A DNA stretch of 64,000 nucleotides, taken from positions 5,146,001-5,210,000 of the forward strand of contig NZ_JADBEM010000001.1 of NCBI RefSeq assembly GCF_014873875.1. Reading direction: 5' to 3'. The position numbers were made by a program, and so were the translations under genes. Shown in pieces: positions 45,828-53,522 of this stretch. Position 1 is the stretch's first letter, and every line of letters begins with the position of its first letter. The DNA is from Actinopolymorpha pittospori. GTDB lineage: Bacteria; Actinomycetota; Actinomycetes; Propionibacteriales; Actinopolymorphaceae. The notes under the pieces were generated by a model that was given only the letters and a program-made list of their open reading frames with translations, made no database searches and was not told where the DNA came from.

Positions 45828-47049
45828 GCGCGACCTCCGTTGCAGGGGATGCCGGTGTGACCGACGAGACCGAGGAACCACGGGGGACTGCGGGGAACTG
45901 CCGAACGCTGCCCAACATTTACACTGCGTCTCCCCCGAATGCGAGCAAACAGCAGCAATCGGTCGCGGCCGGACGTCTGGTGGCGACCGACCGCTGGTAC
46001 GCCGGGTGTCGGCGGCCACACGTCCGCCTTGCGACGGCGTCGGCTGGGTCGCGCTCCGCCTACGGTGCGTAGCGACGCCGTGGGTGCAGTGGGTCCGTCT
46101 CGTCCACGGACAATCCGGGCCGCCCAGGGAAAGCCGCTCGGTGAGCCGTCTCCGGCCGCCTTTCCTCGGCTGGTGTGAATCCGGTCTCCCGTCGGGAAAA
46201 GCCGGCATCGCGATCAGAGTGCGTCAGAGCCGACCGCCGAAGTGAGTGAAGCGAGTGAGGTGCGAAGGAGGTGCCGAACGTTGCTGCAAATTTGCCAATG
46301 AGCGGAAGGAGTCGAAAGGTGATCCGCGCCGATGTCGACTGCCAATGCGTGCCGGGCGTATCCGACTGCCCGAGCCGAGCCCGGCCCCTGAACGGTTTCC
46401 GGAGAATCGACCGCGCGGCCGTCCTGGGGAGTCGGCCTGGTCGGGGTCGGCGTGGCCGGTCGGATCGTCGGCGCCGTGGGTGCCCGGAAGGGAGGCTCGA
46501 CCGGCCTTGTCTGCTTGGTGTTCTGGCCTCGACGCGACAATCGCGCTGGATTGGCTGATTCGACGGACAACCGTCGCGCGATAGGTGATCATTAAGCTCT
46601 ACAAAATTCCCTGCAACGGATGAACTAGGGGGCTTACCCGGGTGTAGAGCACCGGTGACCTTGGACGGTCGCCACGAGTTTCTCTTCTGTATTGGTGGCT
46701 GGCCGCCGCTGTCCGGAGACGGGCTGTGGTCGGCTCGTCGCGAACGGACGTGCATATTCATCCCTGGCTAGCTCACGGTTGGGCGGGCGGCCGAGAAGGT
46801 CGTTCAAACGCGGTTCGACTCCGCGGCCAGGGTCTACTTCTCGAGTTCTGACCTACTCTGTACTCGGGCATTGCGGAGATTTCCGCTGCCCACATATGCG
46901 TCCAACTCCCGCCCGCGTCAGCCTCTGGTCACCGTCGGTTGCGTAGGCTCGAGGCGAGGTCGCTCGGACGGTCGGAGTGGGCACCCGGCAGCATGAGCAC
47001 GTTGTCGACGTGACTCCGGCGCGCCCGCGCCGGAACGAGGAGCCTGCGC
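45828..47049. other. 1.2-kb intergenic region with a tRNA-like element
   Basis: Divergent region between the large secreted gene (minus) and the helicase gene (plus). I see no reading frame with coding character. It is less GC-rich in places (for example 46585-46612 with ATAGGTGATCATTAAGC), which may mark promoters, and it contains the tRNA-like sequence at 46762-46833. The last 200 bp would be a long 5' leader or promoter region of the helicase gene. Confidence 0.5.
46762..46833 (+). tRNA. tRNA-like sequence, probably degenerate
   Basis: 72 bases that fold like a tRNA at both ends. Acceptor stem CCCTGGC (46762-46768) and GCCAGGG (46826-46832) pair perfectly over 7 bp; T-arm CGCGG-TTCGACT-CCGCG (46809-46825) is perfect with a proper TTCGA loop; D-arm GCTC...GGGC is possible after TA at positions 8-9. 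The middle is wrong: the best anticodon arm is GCGGC-CGAGAAG-GTCGT (two G-T pairs) and lacks the universal U before the anticodon. So it is either a decayed tRNA or a tRNA mimic. No CCA is encoded. Confidence 0.4.
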
Positions 47050-48723
47050 ATGACCGCGAACGAGACCGAGAACACGACCAGCTTTGCCGACCTGGGGCTC
47101 CGCCCCGAACTCCTGGCGGCGCTGGCGAACCTCGGTTACGAGGAACCGACGCCCATCCAGCGGGAGGCCATCGGGCCGATCCTGGGCCGCCGCGATCTGC
47201 TCGGACAGGCGGCGACGGGCACCGGCAAGACCGCGGCGTTCGCGCTCCCGATCCTGCAGCGGATGACGGCCCGACGTGAGGAGCCGCAGCCGACCGCACT
47301 GGTCCTCGTTCCGACCCGTGAACTCGCCATGCAGGTGTCGGAGGCGTTCCATCGCTACGGCCGCGAACTCGGCGTGCGGGTCGTGCCGATCTACGGCGGC
47401 CAGCCGATCGGCAGGCAGCTACGCTCGCTCGACGGGGGCGTCGACGTGGTGGTCGCGACGCCCGGACGCGCACTCGACCACATCGGTCGGGGGACCCTCC
47501 ACCTGGACAAGCTGGAGACGGTCGTCCTCGACGAGGCGGACGAGATGCTCGACATGGGCTTCGCCGAGGACATCGAGACGATCCTGCAGGAGACCCCGCA
47601 GGATCGGCAGACCGTCCTCTTCTCGGCGACGATGCCGCCGCGCATCGGAGGGATGGTCCGCCGGCACCTGACGGATCCGGTGAAGATCGAGATCGAACGG
47701 CGCGCGCCCGAACCCGGCGAGGCCCCCCTCGTCCGCCAGGCCGCCTACGTCATCCCGCGGGCACACAAGGCCGCGGCACTGGGGCGGATCCTCGACGTCG
47801 AGGCGCCCACGGCGGCCCTGGTCTTCTGCCGTACCCGCGACGAGGTCGACCAGCTCGCCGAGTCCCTGAACGGCCGCGGCTACCGCGCCGAGGCCCTCCA
47901 CGGCGGGATGACCCAGGAACAGCGTGACCGGGTGATGGGACGGATCCGAGGTGGCACGACCGACCTGCTCGTCGCCACCGACGTCGCGGCGCGCGGACTC
48001 GACATCGAGCACCTGAGCCATGTCGTCAACTACGACGTGCCCTCCGCGCCCGAGTCCTACGTCCACCGAATCGGCCGGGTGGGTCGGGCCGGACGCGAGG
48101 GCGTGGCGATCACGCTCGCCGCGCCGCGCGAGCACCGGATGCTCAAGACGATCGAACGCGTGACCGGTCGCAAGATCACGGTCGAGAAGATGCCGACGGT
48201 CGCCGATCTGCGGGCCCGACGCCTGGAGCTCACCCGAGCCGCGCTGCACGAGAGCCTGCTCGAGGACGACCTGGAGCACTTCCGGGTGGTGGTGGAGACG
48301 CTCACCGACGAGTTCGACGTGATGGAGGTCGCGCTCGCCGCGGTCAAGCTGGCACACGAGGCGACCGGCGGTCCGATCGACCAGGAGCAGGAGATCCCCG
48401 ACGTCGAGCCGATCCCGGAGCGGGAGAGCCGGGAGCGGCGTCCCGCCGGTGGGCGGGGTGGGGGTCGGGCCCGTACGCCGGGCGTGGGTATGACCCGTCT
48501 CTTCGTCGGTCTCGGTCGCCGCGGCGGTGTTCGGCCACAGGACCTGGTGGGTGCGATCGCCAACGAGTCGAGCCTGCGCGGACGGCAGATCGGCGCGATC
48601 GAGATCGCGGACAGCTTCTCCCTGGTCGAAGTCCCGGAGTCCGCCGCCCAGGAGGTGATCAGCGCGCTCCGGGGGAGCACGGTGAAGGGCCGGAAGGTGA
48701 CCGTCCGCAGGGAACGGCGCTAG
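47050..48723 (+). CDS. deaD: DEAD-box ATP-dependent RNA helicase with DbpA-like domain
   Basis: Helicase of 557 residues. Q motif (FADLGLRPELLAALANLGYE, EPTPIQREAI), Walker A ATGTGKT, DEAD box (VVLDEADEMLDMGF), FSATMPP, and HRIGRVGRAGREG are all present. The C-terminus carries a DbpA-type RNA-binding fold (TRLFVGLGRRGGVRPQDLVG, FSLVEVPESAAQEVI), preceded by an Arg/Gly-rich linker. This is the DeaD/CsdA architecture, linked to ribosome assembly and cold adaptation. GAGGAG lies eight bases before the ATG. Confidence 0.96.
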   Translation: MTANETENTTSFADLGLRPELLAALANLGYEEPTPIQREAIGPILGRRDLLGQAATGTGKTAAFALPILQRMTARREEPQPTALVLVPTRELAMQVSEAFHRYGRELGVRVVPIYGGQPIGRQLRSLDGGVDVVVATPGRALDHIGRGTLHLDKLETVVLDEADEMLDMGFAEDIETILQETPQDRQTVLFSATMPPRIGGMVRRHLTDPVKIEIERRAPEPGEAPLVRQAAYVIPRAHKAAALGRILDVEAPTAALVFCRTRDEVDQLAESLNGRGYRAEALHGGMTQEQRDRVMGRIRGGTTDLLVATDVAARGLDIEHLSHVVNYDVPSAPESYVHRIGRVGRAGREGVAITLAAPREHRMLKTIERVTGRKITVEKMPTVADLRARRLELTRAALHESLLEDDLEHFRVVVETLTDEFDVMEVALAAVKLAHEATGGPIDQEQEIPDVEPIPERESRERRPAGGRGGGRARTPGVGMTRLFVGLGRRGGVRPQDLVGAIANESSLRGRQIGAIEIADSFSLVEVPESAAQEVISALRGSTVKGRKVTVRRERR

Positions 48724-48730
48724 CCCCGGT

Positions 48731-48781
48731 CGCGGCCGGCAGGACGCGCGGCGCACATGCGGCTGGGTCCGCCCGGCCGCG
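48731..48781. terminator. bidirectional terminator between helicase and MarR genes
   Basis: CGCGGCCGG (48731-48739) pairs perfectly with CCGGCCGCG (48773-48781) over 9 bp around a 33-base loop with more short stems. It sits between two convergent stop codons (48723 and 48787). Confidence 0.6.
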
Positions 48782-48786
48782 GCCTG

Positions 48787-49254
48787 TCAGGAACGAATTG
48801 ACGGGACAGCGGGTCCGGCGAGGTTGTGGGCCATCCGGGCGAGGATCCGGATGGTCTGGGCGTACTCCTCCTCCGACACCCCCTCGCACAGCAGGGCGCG
48901 CACCGTGTCGACCTCAGCCGCCACCGCCGCGTGGGCTGCCCCACCGGTCGGCGTCAACGAGTAGAGCCCGTCGGCGTCCTGCGCGATCCAGCCGCGTCGG
49001 ACCAGGTCGACCAGGACCTCCTCGACAGTGACGGCGCCCTCGCCCCAGAAGGGCACCAGGGCGTCGACCACCACCTGCCTGTTCACCGCCGGTCCCTGCG
49101 CCACGGCGCGTTTCGTGGTGGCGAGCACCTGCCAGTGCCGGCGGACCAGGCCCTGCCCGGCCAACGCCTGCTCGAACCTTCGCTCGACCAGCCGGTCGAG
49201 GTGTTTGAGCCAGTAGCCGATGGGCTTGTCGGCGGGCACGTCCAACGTGTTCAC
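48787..49254 (-). CDS. MarR-like winged-helix regulator
   Basis: 155 residues. Pattern fits MarR-type proteins: PIGYWLKHLDRLVERRFEQALAG as first helix pair, HWQVLATT, and a wing-like VTVEEVLVDLVRRGWIAQDADGLYSLTPTG. The C-terminal helices (EEEYAQTIRILARMAHNL) would dimerise. The GTG at 49254 is chosen; no strong ribosome binding site is seen. It is divergent from a second MarR gene, with a palindrome in the 90-bp spacer. Confidence 0.8.
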   Translation of the reverse strand: MNTLDVPADKPIGYWLKHLDRLVERRFEQALAGQGLVRRHWQVLATTKRAVAQGPAVNRQVVVDALVPFWGEGAVTVEEVLVDLVRRGWIAQDADGLYSLTPTGGAAHAAVAAEVDTVRALLCEGVSEEEYAQTIRILARMAHNLAGPAVPSIRS

Positions 49255-49280
49255 GGGACTAGACTGTGCCCGCGCAGAGA

Positions 49281-49300
49281 TAGATGTCAACAGACATGTA
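49281..49300. promoter_or_regulatory. probable MarR operator between divergent regulator genes
   Basis: TAGATGTCAACAGACATGTA is an inverted repeat (ATGTC-AACA-GACAT, with matching TA at both ends and one mismatched pair). It lies 27-46 bp from the start of the minus-strand MarR gene and 45-64 bp from the plus-strand one, so one protein could control both. Confidence 0.55.
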
Positions 49301-49344
49301 GATGTGAGACGGCAGCTGGATGGCGTCGATGGGAGGGGAGCGGC

Positions 49345-49935
49345 GTGGGCGACGAACCCGGTGAGGCGGAGTGGCTGGCCGCGGTCGAGCGCGCGATCGT
49401 GACGGCTCGCCGGAGCATGAGTCGACGCGCGCTGGCGAGGTTGGCCGAACGGCGGCCGGGGCCCGGCCGGCGGGCACGCCGCGACGAGGGTCAGGGCGCG
49501 GTCGGTGACGCCGCGTTCGCGGTCCTGGACGCGGTGGAGGCGGCCGAGCGGGCGGGCACTCCCGCCAGCGTGTCGAGCCTGGCCGCGGCACTCGACGTCG
49601 ACCAGCCCCGGGCGAGCAAACTCGTCGCGGGCGCGGTGGAGGCGGGTCTGGTGCGCCGGCAGGCCGACCAGGCCGACGGCCGGCGCGCGTTCCTGGTCCG
49701 GACCCGGGCCGGTCGGACCCTGACCGAGCGGGTGCACCGCTTTCGCCAGTCGGTGTTCTCGGCGGCGATGGAGGACTGGACGCCCCGCGAGCGGGCGGAG
49801 TTCGCGCGCCTGCTGACCCGTTTCGTCGACTCCCTCGCGGAGTTGTCCGCTGACGCTCCGTCGGATCCTGGAGTGACGTCGCGGGAGCGGCGGCGCCCGA
49901 CCCCCGGCCCGCCAGATGGTTCCGCTGGTAGATAA
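49345..49935 (+). CDS. MarR family regulator
   Basis: 196 residues. A 50-residue Arg-rich N-terminal extension is followed by a MarR winged helix: ASVSSLAAALDVDQPRASKL, VEAGLVRRQADQADGRRAFL, then LTERVHRFRQSVFSAAMEDW. The sequence 'DQADGRRAFLVRT' is the typical wing with the conserved D.R. GGAGGGGAG lies five bases before the GTG. It precedes a third MarR gene by 34 bp. Confidence 0.88.
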   Translation: MGDEPGEAEWLAAVERAIVTARRSMSRRALARLAERRPGPGRRARRDEGQGAVGDAAFAVLDAVEAAERAGTPASVSSLAAALDVDQPRASKLVAGAVEAGLVRRQADQADGRRAFLVRTRAGRTLTERVHRFRQSVFSAAMEDWTPRERAEFARLLTRFVDSLAELSADAPSDPGVTSRERRRPTPGPPDGSAGR

Positions 49936-49969
49936 TCCATTACTTGACCTATTCGCTAGGCTGGCCCGT

Positions 49970-50458
49970 ATGACCATGAGCGTGCCCACCAGGTCCGTTG
50001 CCGACCTCTCCTTCCTGCTGACCCACACGGGTCACGTGCTGCAGACGCGGATGACGGCGGCGTTCGCCGATCTGGGGATCACGCCGCGCGACTACTGTGT
50101 GCTCTTCCACGCCCTGGAGCAGGAGCGCACCCAGATCGAGCTCGCCCAGATCTCCGACCTGGACAAGACCACGATGGTCGTCACGGTCGACGAACTGGAG
50201 AAGGCGGGTTTCGCCGAACGTCGCCCTTCCAGTGTCGACCGGCGCGCCCGGATCATCGCGGTGACCGAGGCGGGTGAGCAGGTGGTCGCCGAGGGGGCGA
50301 AGATCGCGGACCGCGTGCACCGCGAGGCGCTCGAGGCGCTCCCGAAGACCCAGCGGGAGGTCCTCGTCGCATCCCTGACCCGACTCGCGGATGATCATCT
50401 CGCCACCCCCGTGGAGTGTGAGCGCCCGGTCCGGCGTACCCGTCAGCGCCGAAGTTAG
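49970..50458 (+). CDS. MarR family regulator, likely controlling the adjacent exporter
   Basis: 162 residues, classical MarR: LGITPRDYCVLFHALEQE, QIELAQISDLDKTTMVVTVD, GFAERRPSSVDRRARIIAVT (wing with D-R-R), and a C-terminal dimer helix. It starts 73 bp upstream of the DHA2-type exporter gene, the usual arrangement for a local repressor. The ATG at 49970 has no ribosome binding site but a TTGACC element stands about 25 bases before it, so the message could be leaderless. Confidence 0.92.
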   Translation: MTMSVPTRSVADLSFLLTHTGHVLQTRMTAAFADLGITPRDYCVLFHALEQERTQIELAQISDLDKTTMVVTVDELEKAGFAERRPSSVDRRARIIAVTEAGEQVVAEGAKIADRVHREALEALPKTQREVLVASLTRLADDHLATPVECERPVRRTRQRRS

Positions 50459-50531
50459 ATCCGAAAGAAATCGTCTACAACAAAACCATCTGCTACGGTC
50501 TCTCCTGTTGTCCATCGACAGGAGTCGACTG

Positions 50532-52013
50532 ATGTCCCACGACGCACGTCCCGTGCACGAGCAGCCCACCCGCTCACCCTGGTTGGCGCTGGCGATCCTC
50601 TGCGCGGGAATGCTGATGATCATCCTCGACGGCAGTATCGTCACCGTGGCGTTGCCGTCGATCCGCGACGACCTCGGCTTCTCGGCCTCGAGCCTCACCT
50701 GGATCCTGAACGCCTACCTGATCGCCTTCGGCGGACTGCTCCTGCTGGCCGGCCGGCTGGGTGACCTGATCGGCCGCAAGCGTACGTTCGTCGCCGGCCT
50801 TGGCCTGTTCACCGCCGCCTCGCTGCTGTGCGGTGTCTCCACCAACCAGGAGATGCTGATCGCGGCGCGCTTCGTCCAGGGCCTCGGTGGGGCGGCGGTC
50901 TCGGCGGTGAGCCTCGGCATGATCGTCACCTTGTTCCCCGGTCCGCGCGAGCGGGGCAAGGCGATCGGTGCCTTCAGCTTCGTCGGCGCCTCCGGTGCCT
51001 CCATCGGACAGGTGCTCGGCGGCGTACTCACCCAGGCGTTCAGCTGGCACTGGATCTTCTTCATCAACCTGCCGATCGGGATCGCCGCGATGCTGCTGGC
51101 CGTTCGGGTGCTCCGATCCGATCGCGGGCTCGGCCTGCGGGCGGGAGCGGACGTGCCGGGAGCCGTCCTCGTCACCGCCGGCCTGATGCTCGGGGTCTAC
51201 ACGATCGTGGAGTCCAGCCGGTACGGATGGGGATCGCCGCACACCCTCGGGTTCGGACTCCTCGCCGTGGCGCTGCTGGTGGCGTTCGTCGTACGGCAGG
51301 CGAAGGTGGCCGAGCCGCTGCTGCCGCTGCGCGTGCTTCGTTCCCGCAACGTCGCGGGCGCCAACCTCATCCAACTGCTGGCGATCTCCGCGATGTTCGG
51401 GTTCCAGATCATGGTCGCGCTGTACCTGCAGAACGTCGTCGGCTACGGTCCCGCGGCCACCGGCCTCGCCATGCTCCCGGCCGCGGTGATGATCGGGACC
51501 ATCTCCCTCGTCCTCTCGGCGCGGCTGAACGCCCGCTTCGGCGAACGCCGGGTGCTCCTCGCCGGCCTCGCGTTGCTGGTGGTCGCGTTGGGCCTGCTCG
51601 CCAGGCTGCCGGTGCACGCCGACTACGTCACCCACCTACTGCCCACGATGCTCCTCGCGGGCGGTGGCGGGCTGGTGCTGTCCGCGCTCACCGTGCTCGG
51701 CATGTCCGGAGCGGGTCCCGAGGACGCCGGTGTCGTGTCGGGTCTGTTCAACACCGGGCAGCAGGTCGGCGGCGCACTCGGGGTCGCGGTCCTGTCGACG
51801 CTCGCGACCGCGCGCGCCGGTCACCTGCTCGCCGACGGACAGAACGCGGCCGCGGCGACCACCAGTGGGTTCCACCTGGCGTTCGGCGTCGGAGCGGGCC
51901 TGCTCGCCGTGGGCTTCCTTCTCGCCCTCCTGGTGCTACGGCAGCCGGCAGCGTCGGCACCGGAGCAGGAGCAGGAGCCGCGGCCGGAGGTCGTTCCCGT
52001 CAACGTCGGCTAG
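50532..52013 (+). CDS. MFS drug exporter, DHA2 (EmrB/QacA) family
   Basis: Proton-driven multidrug exporter of 493 residues with 14 predicted membrane helices. Motifs: MLMIILDGSIVTVALPSI (D-x-T/V-I-V-x-V-A-L-P of helix 1), LAGRLGDLIGRKRTF (motif A), and GASIGQVLGGVLTQAFSWHW (motif C). ACAGGAG lies seven bases before the ATG at 50532. It follows a MarR gene that probably represses it; the 73-bp spacer is AT-richer and holds the promoter. Confidence 0.95.
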   Translation: MSHDARPVHEQPTRSPWLALAILCAGMLMIILDGSIVTVALPSIRDDLGFSASSLTWILNAYLIAFGGLLLLAGRLGDLIGRKRTFVAGLGLFTAASLLCGVSTNQEMLIAARFVQGLGGAAVSAVSLGMIVTLFPGPRERGKAIGAFSFVGASGASIGQVLGGVLTQAFSWHWIFFINLPIGIAAMLLAVRVLRSDRGLGLRAGADVPGAVLVTAGLMLGVYTIVESSRYGWGSPHTLGFGLLAVALLVAFVVRQAKVAEPLLPLRVLRSRNVAGANLIQLLAISAMFGFQIMVALYLQNVVGYGPAATGLAMLPAAVMIGTISLVLSARLNARFGERRVLLAGLALLVVALGLLARLPVHADYVTHLLPTMLLAGGGGLVLSALTVLGMSGAGPEDAGVVSGLFNTGQQVGGALGVAVLSTLATARAGHLLADGQNAAAATTSGFHLAFGVGAGLLAVGFLLALLVLRQPAASAPEQEQEPRPEVVPVNVG

Positions 52014-52034
52014 ACATCCCACGTTCGTAAGGTG

Positions 52035-53264
52035 TCAAGCGGCTTGGTGATCGGTTTGGTTGGTGGGGGGCCAGGCGGTCGTTTCGTTGTAGGGGGTGTG
52101 GTGGCGTAGGCAGCCGTGGAGGATGCCGACGAGTCGGTTGGCGAGTGTGCGTAGGGCTTGGTGGTGGGTGGCGCCGCGGGCTCGGTGGGTGTCGTAGTAG
52201 GCGCGTGCTCCTGGCGAGGCGCCCAAGGCGGCGAAGGCTTGCTGGTAGAGCGCATCAGCGAGTCGGCGGTTGCGGGCGTGTCGGGCCAAGACGACGCGTT
52301 TCTTGCCGGAGGCTTTGGTGACCGGCGCCATGCCGGAGTAGTTCTTGCGGGCGCGGGCGTCGGTGTAGCGGTCTGGGTCGTCTCCGAACTCGGCGAGCAC
52401 CCGGGCACCAAGCGTCATGCCGAGCCCTGGCTGGCTCAGGTAGATCTCAGCGTCCGGGTGCCGACCAAAACCCGCCTCCACCTCACCCTCCAGGGTCTGG
52501 ATCTGGCGGGACAGTTCGCTGATCACCGCGACCAGGGCGGCCACGCTGGCCGCGTAGGCGTCGACGACACCCTCCCGGGCGGGTAGCTGTTGGGCGGCCA
52601 GCGCGGTCACGATCGTCTCCGCGGTGCCGGGCAGGTTACGTTTGCGCCCGGCCCGGGCCAGCACCTGCGCCACCCGCTTCTGGGTCAACCGGGCCCCCTT
52701 GGCGGGGGTCGGCGCGAGGGTGAGCACGGCGAGTGCGTCACGGCTCGCCAGGTCGTCGAAGGCGGCCAGAGCGCCGGGGTAGAACTCGCGCAACGTGGAG
52801 CGCAGCGTGTTGGTCTGCCGCTGCCGAGACCACACCAGCGACTGGTGCGCCCGGGCCACCACCTTGACGTGCTCGGCCAGCGCGGAGTCCCCGGCCACGG
52901 GGCGATGGTGGGCACGGTCCAGCCGGACCAGCTCGGCCAGCACATGCGCATCCCCGGCATCGCTCTTGGCGCCGGAGACTGCGTGTCGTTCCCGGTAGCG
53001 GGCGGCCTGCAACGGGTTGACCGCATAGACGGTGTAGCCGGCCGCGATCAACGCCTGCACCCACGGGCCCCGATCAGTCTCGATCCCCACCACCACATCT
53101 ACCGGCTCACCCTGATCGGGTAGATGATCAGCGACCAGCCCGTGCAACACGGCGATCCCGGCCACCCCTTCCGGCACCCGCCGCCGCACCAACCTTCGCC
53201 CACCCTCATCCACGATCTCGATGTCGTGATGGGACTCCGCCCAGTCATCACCCACGAACAACAC
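52035..53264 (-). CDS. IS110-family transposase (IS1111-like)
   Basis: About 409 residues. DEDD domain: FVGDDWAESHHDIEIVDEGG, VVVGIETDRGPWVQALIAAG, and SDAGDAHVLAELVR; Tnp_20 domain: LSQPGLGMTLGARVLAEFGD and YSGMAPVTKASGKKRVVLAR. The GTG at 53264 has GGGAGG eight bases upstream and is preferred over the open frame extending to 53399. Coding-strand composition shifts from G-rich (5') to C- and A-rich (3'). Confidence 0.94.
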   Translation of the reverse strand: MLFVGDDWAESHHDIEIVDEGGRRLVRRRVPEGVAGIAVLHGLVADHLPDQGEPVDVVVGIETDRGPWVQALIAAGYTVYAVNPLQAARYRERHAVSGAKSDAGDAHVLAELVRLDRAHHRPVAGDSALAEHVKVVARAHQSLVWSRQRQTNTLRSTLREFYPGALAAFDDLASRDALAVLTLAPTPAKGARLTQKRVAQVLARAGRKRNLPGTAETIVTALAAQQLPAREGVVDAYAASVAALVAVISELSRQIQTLEGEVEAGFGRHPDAEIYLSQPGLGMTLGARVLAEFGDDPDRYTDARARKNYSGMAPVTKASGKKRVVLARHARNRRLADALYQQAFAALGASPGARAYYDTHRARGATHHQALRTLANRLVGILHGCLRHHTPYNETTAWPPTNQTDHQAA

Positions 53265-53499
53265 CAGCCAGGCCTCCCTACACCCTCCTCGACAACACCA
53301 CACGAGCCTGCGAGGAGACCCAGGCGACCTAATGGACCAGTGCTCACCGGCACGACATCCCACCAGCCCTACCGCTCCCCGACCACCAGCACGGGGCACG
53401 ATCTAGCCATAGGTCTCAAACACAAGACCAGGGCGCGTAAGTGCTCACCGGCCAGCGGCTCAGACACCAGACTGGCAAAACCACCCGGTGCACTCCCAT
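53265..53499 (-). ncRNA. candidate bridge RNA region of the second IS110 element
   Basis: The 235 bases before the transposase have no coding pattern. They hold a perfect 7-bp stem (CTCCTCG 53285-53291 with CGAGGAG 53311-53317) and a 12-base direct repeat GTGCTCACCGGC (53340-53351 and 53443-53454). Structured non-coding leaders of this length encode bridge RNAs in IS110 elements of the IS621 type. Assignment rests on place and structure. Confidence 0.4.
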
Positions 53500-53522
53500 T
53501 AGGGTGCGTCTCCCACACCCTA
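53500..53522 (-). terminator. hairpin at the end of the PaoC-like gene
   Basis: TAGGGTG (53500-53506) pairs with CACCCTA (53516-53522) around a nine-base loop. It overlaps the stop codon of the molybdoenzyme gene (53520-53522) and stands at the border of the IS110 element, so it may be a terminator or part of the element end. Confidence 0.5.

Larger units (their letters stand above)
52020..53499 (-). mobile_element. second IS110-family element, between exporter and molybdoenzyme genes
   Basis: About 1.48 kb with one transposase gene on the minus strand. The right end lies within 20 bp of the transposase stop (52035), directly after the exporter gene; the non-coding left part reaches to about 53499, just before the stop of the PaoC-like gene at 53520. 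Ends are approximate since IS110 elements lack inverted repeats. No gene is broken by it. Confidence 0.7.

Noticed and set aside
46585..46700. Possible second tRNA fragment near GGTGTAGAGCACCGG
   Set aside because: Only a D-arm-like piece can be drawn; no acceptor stem or T-loop.
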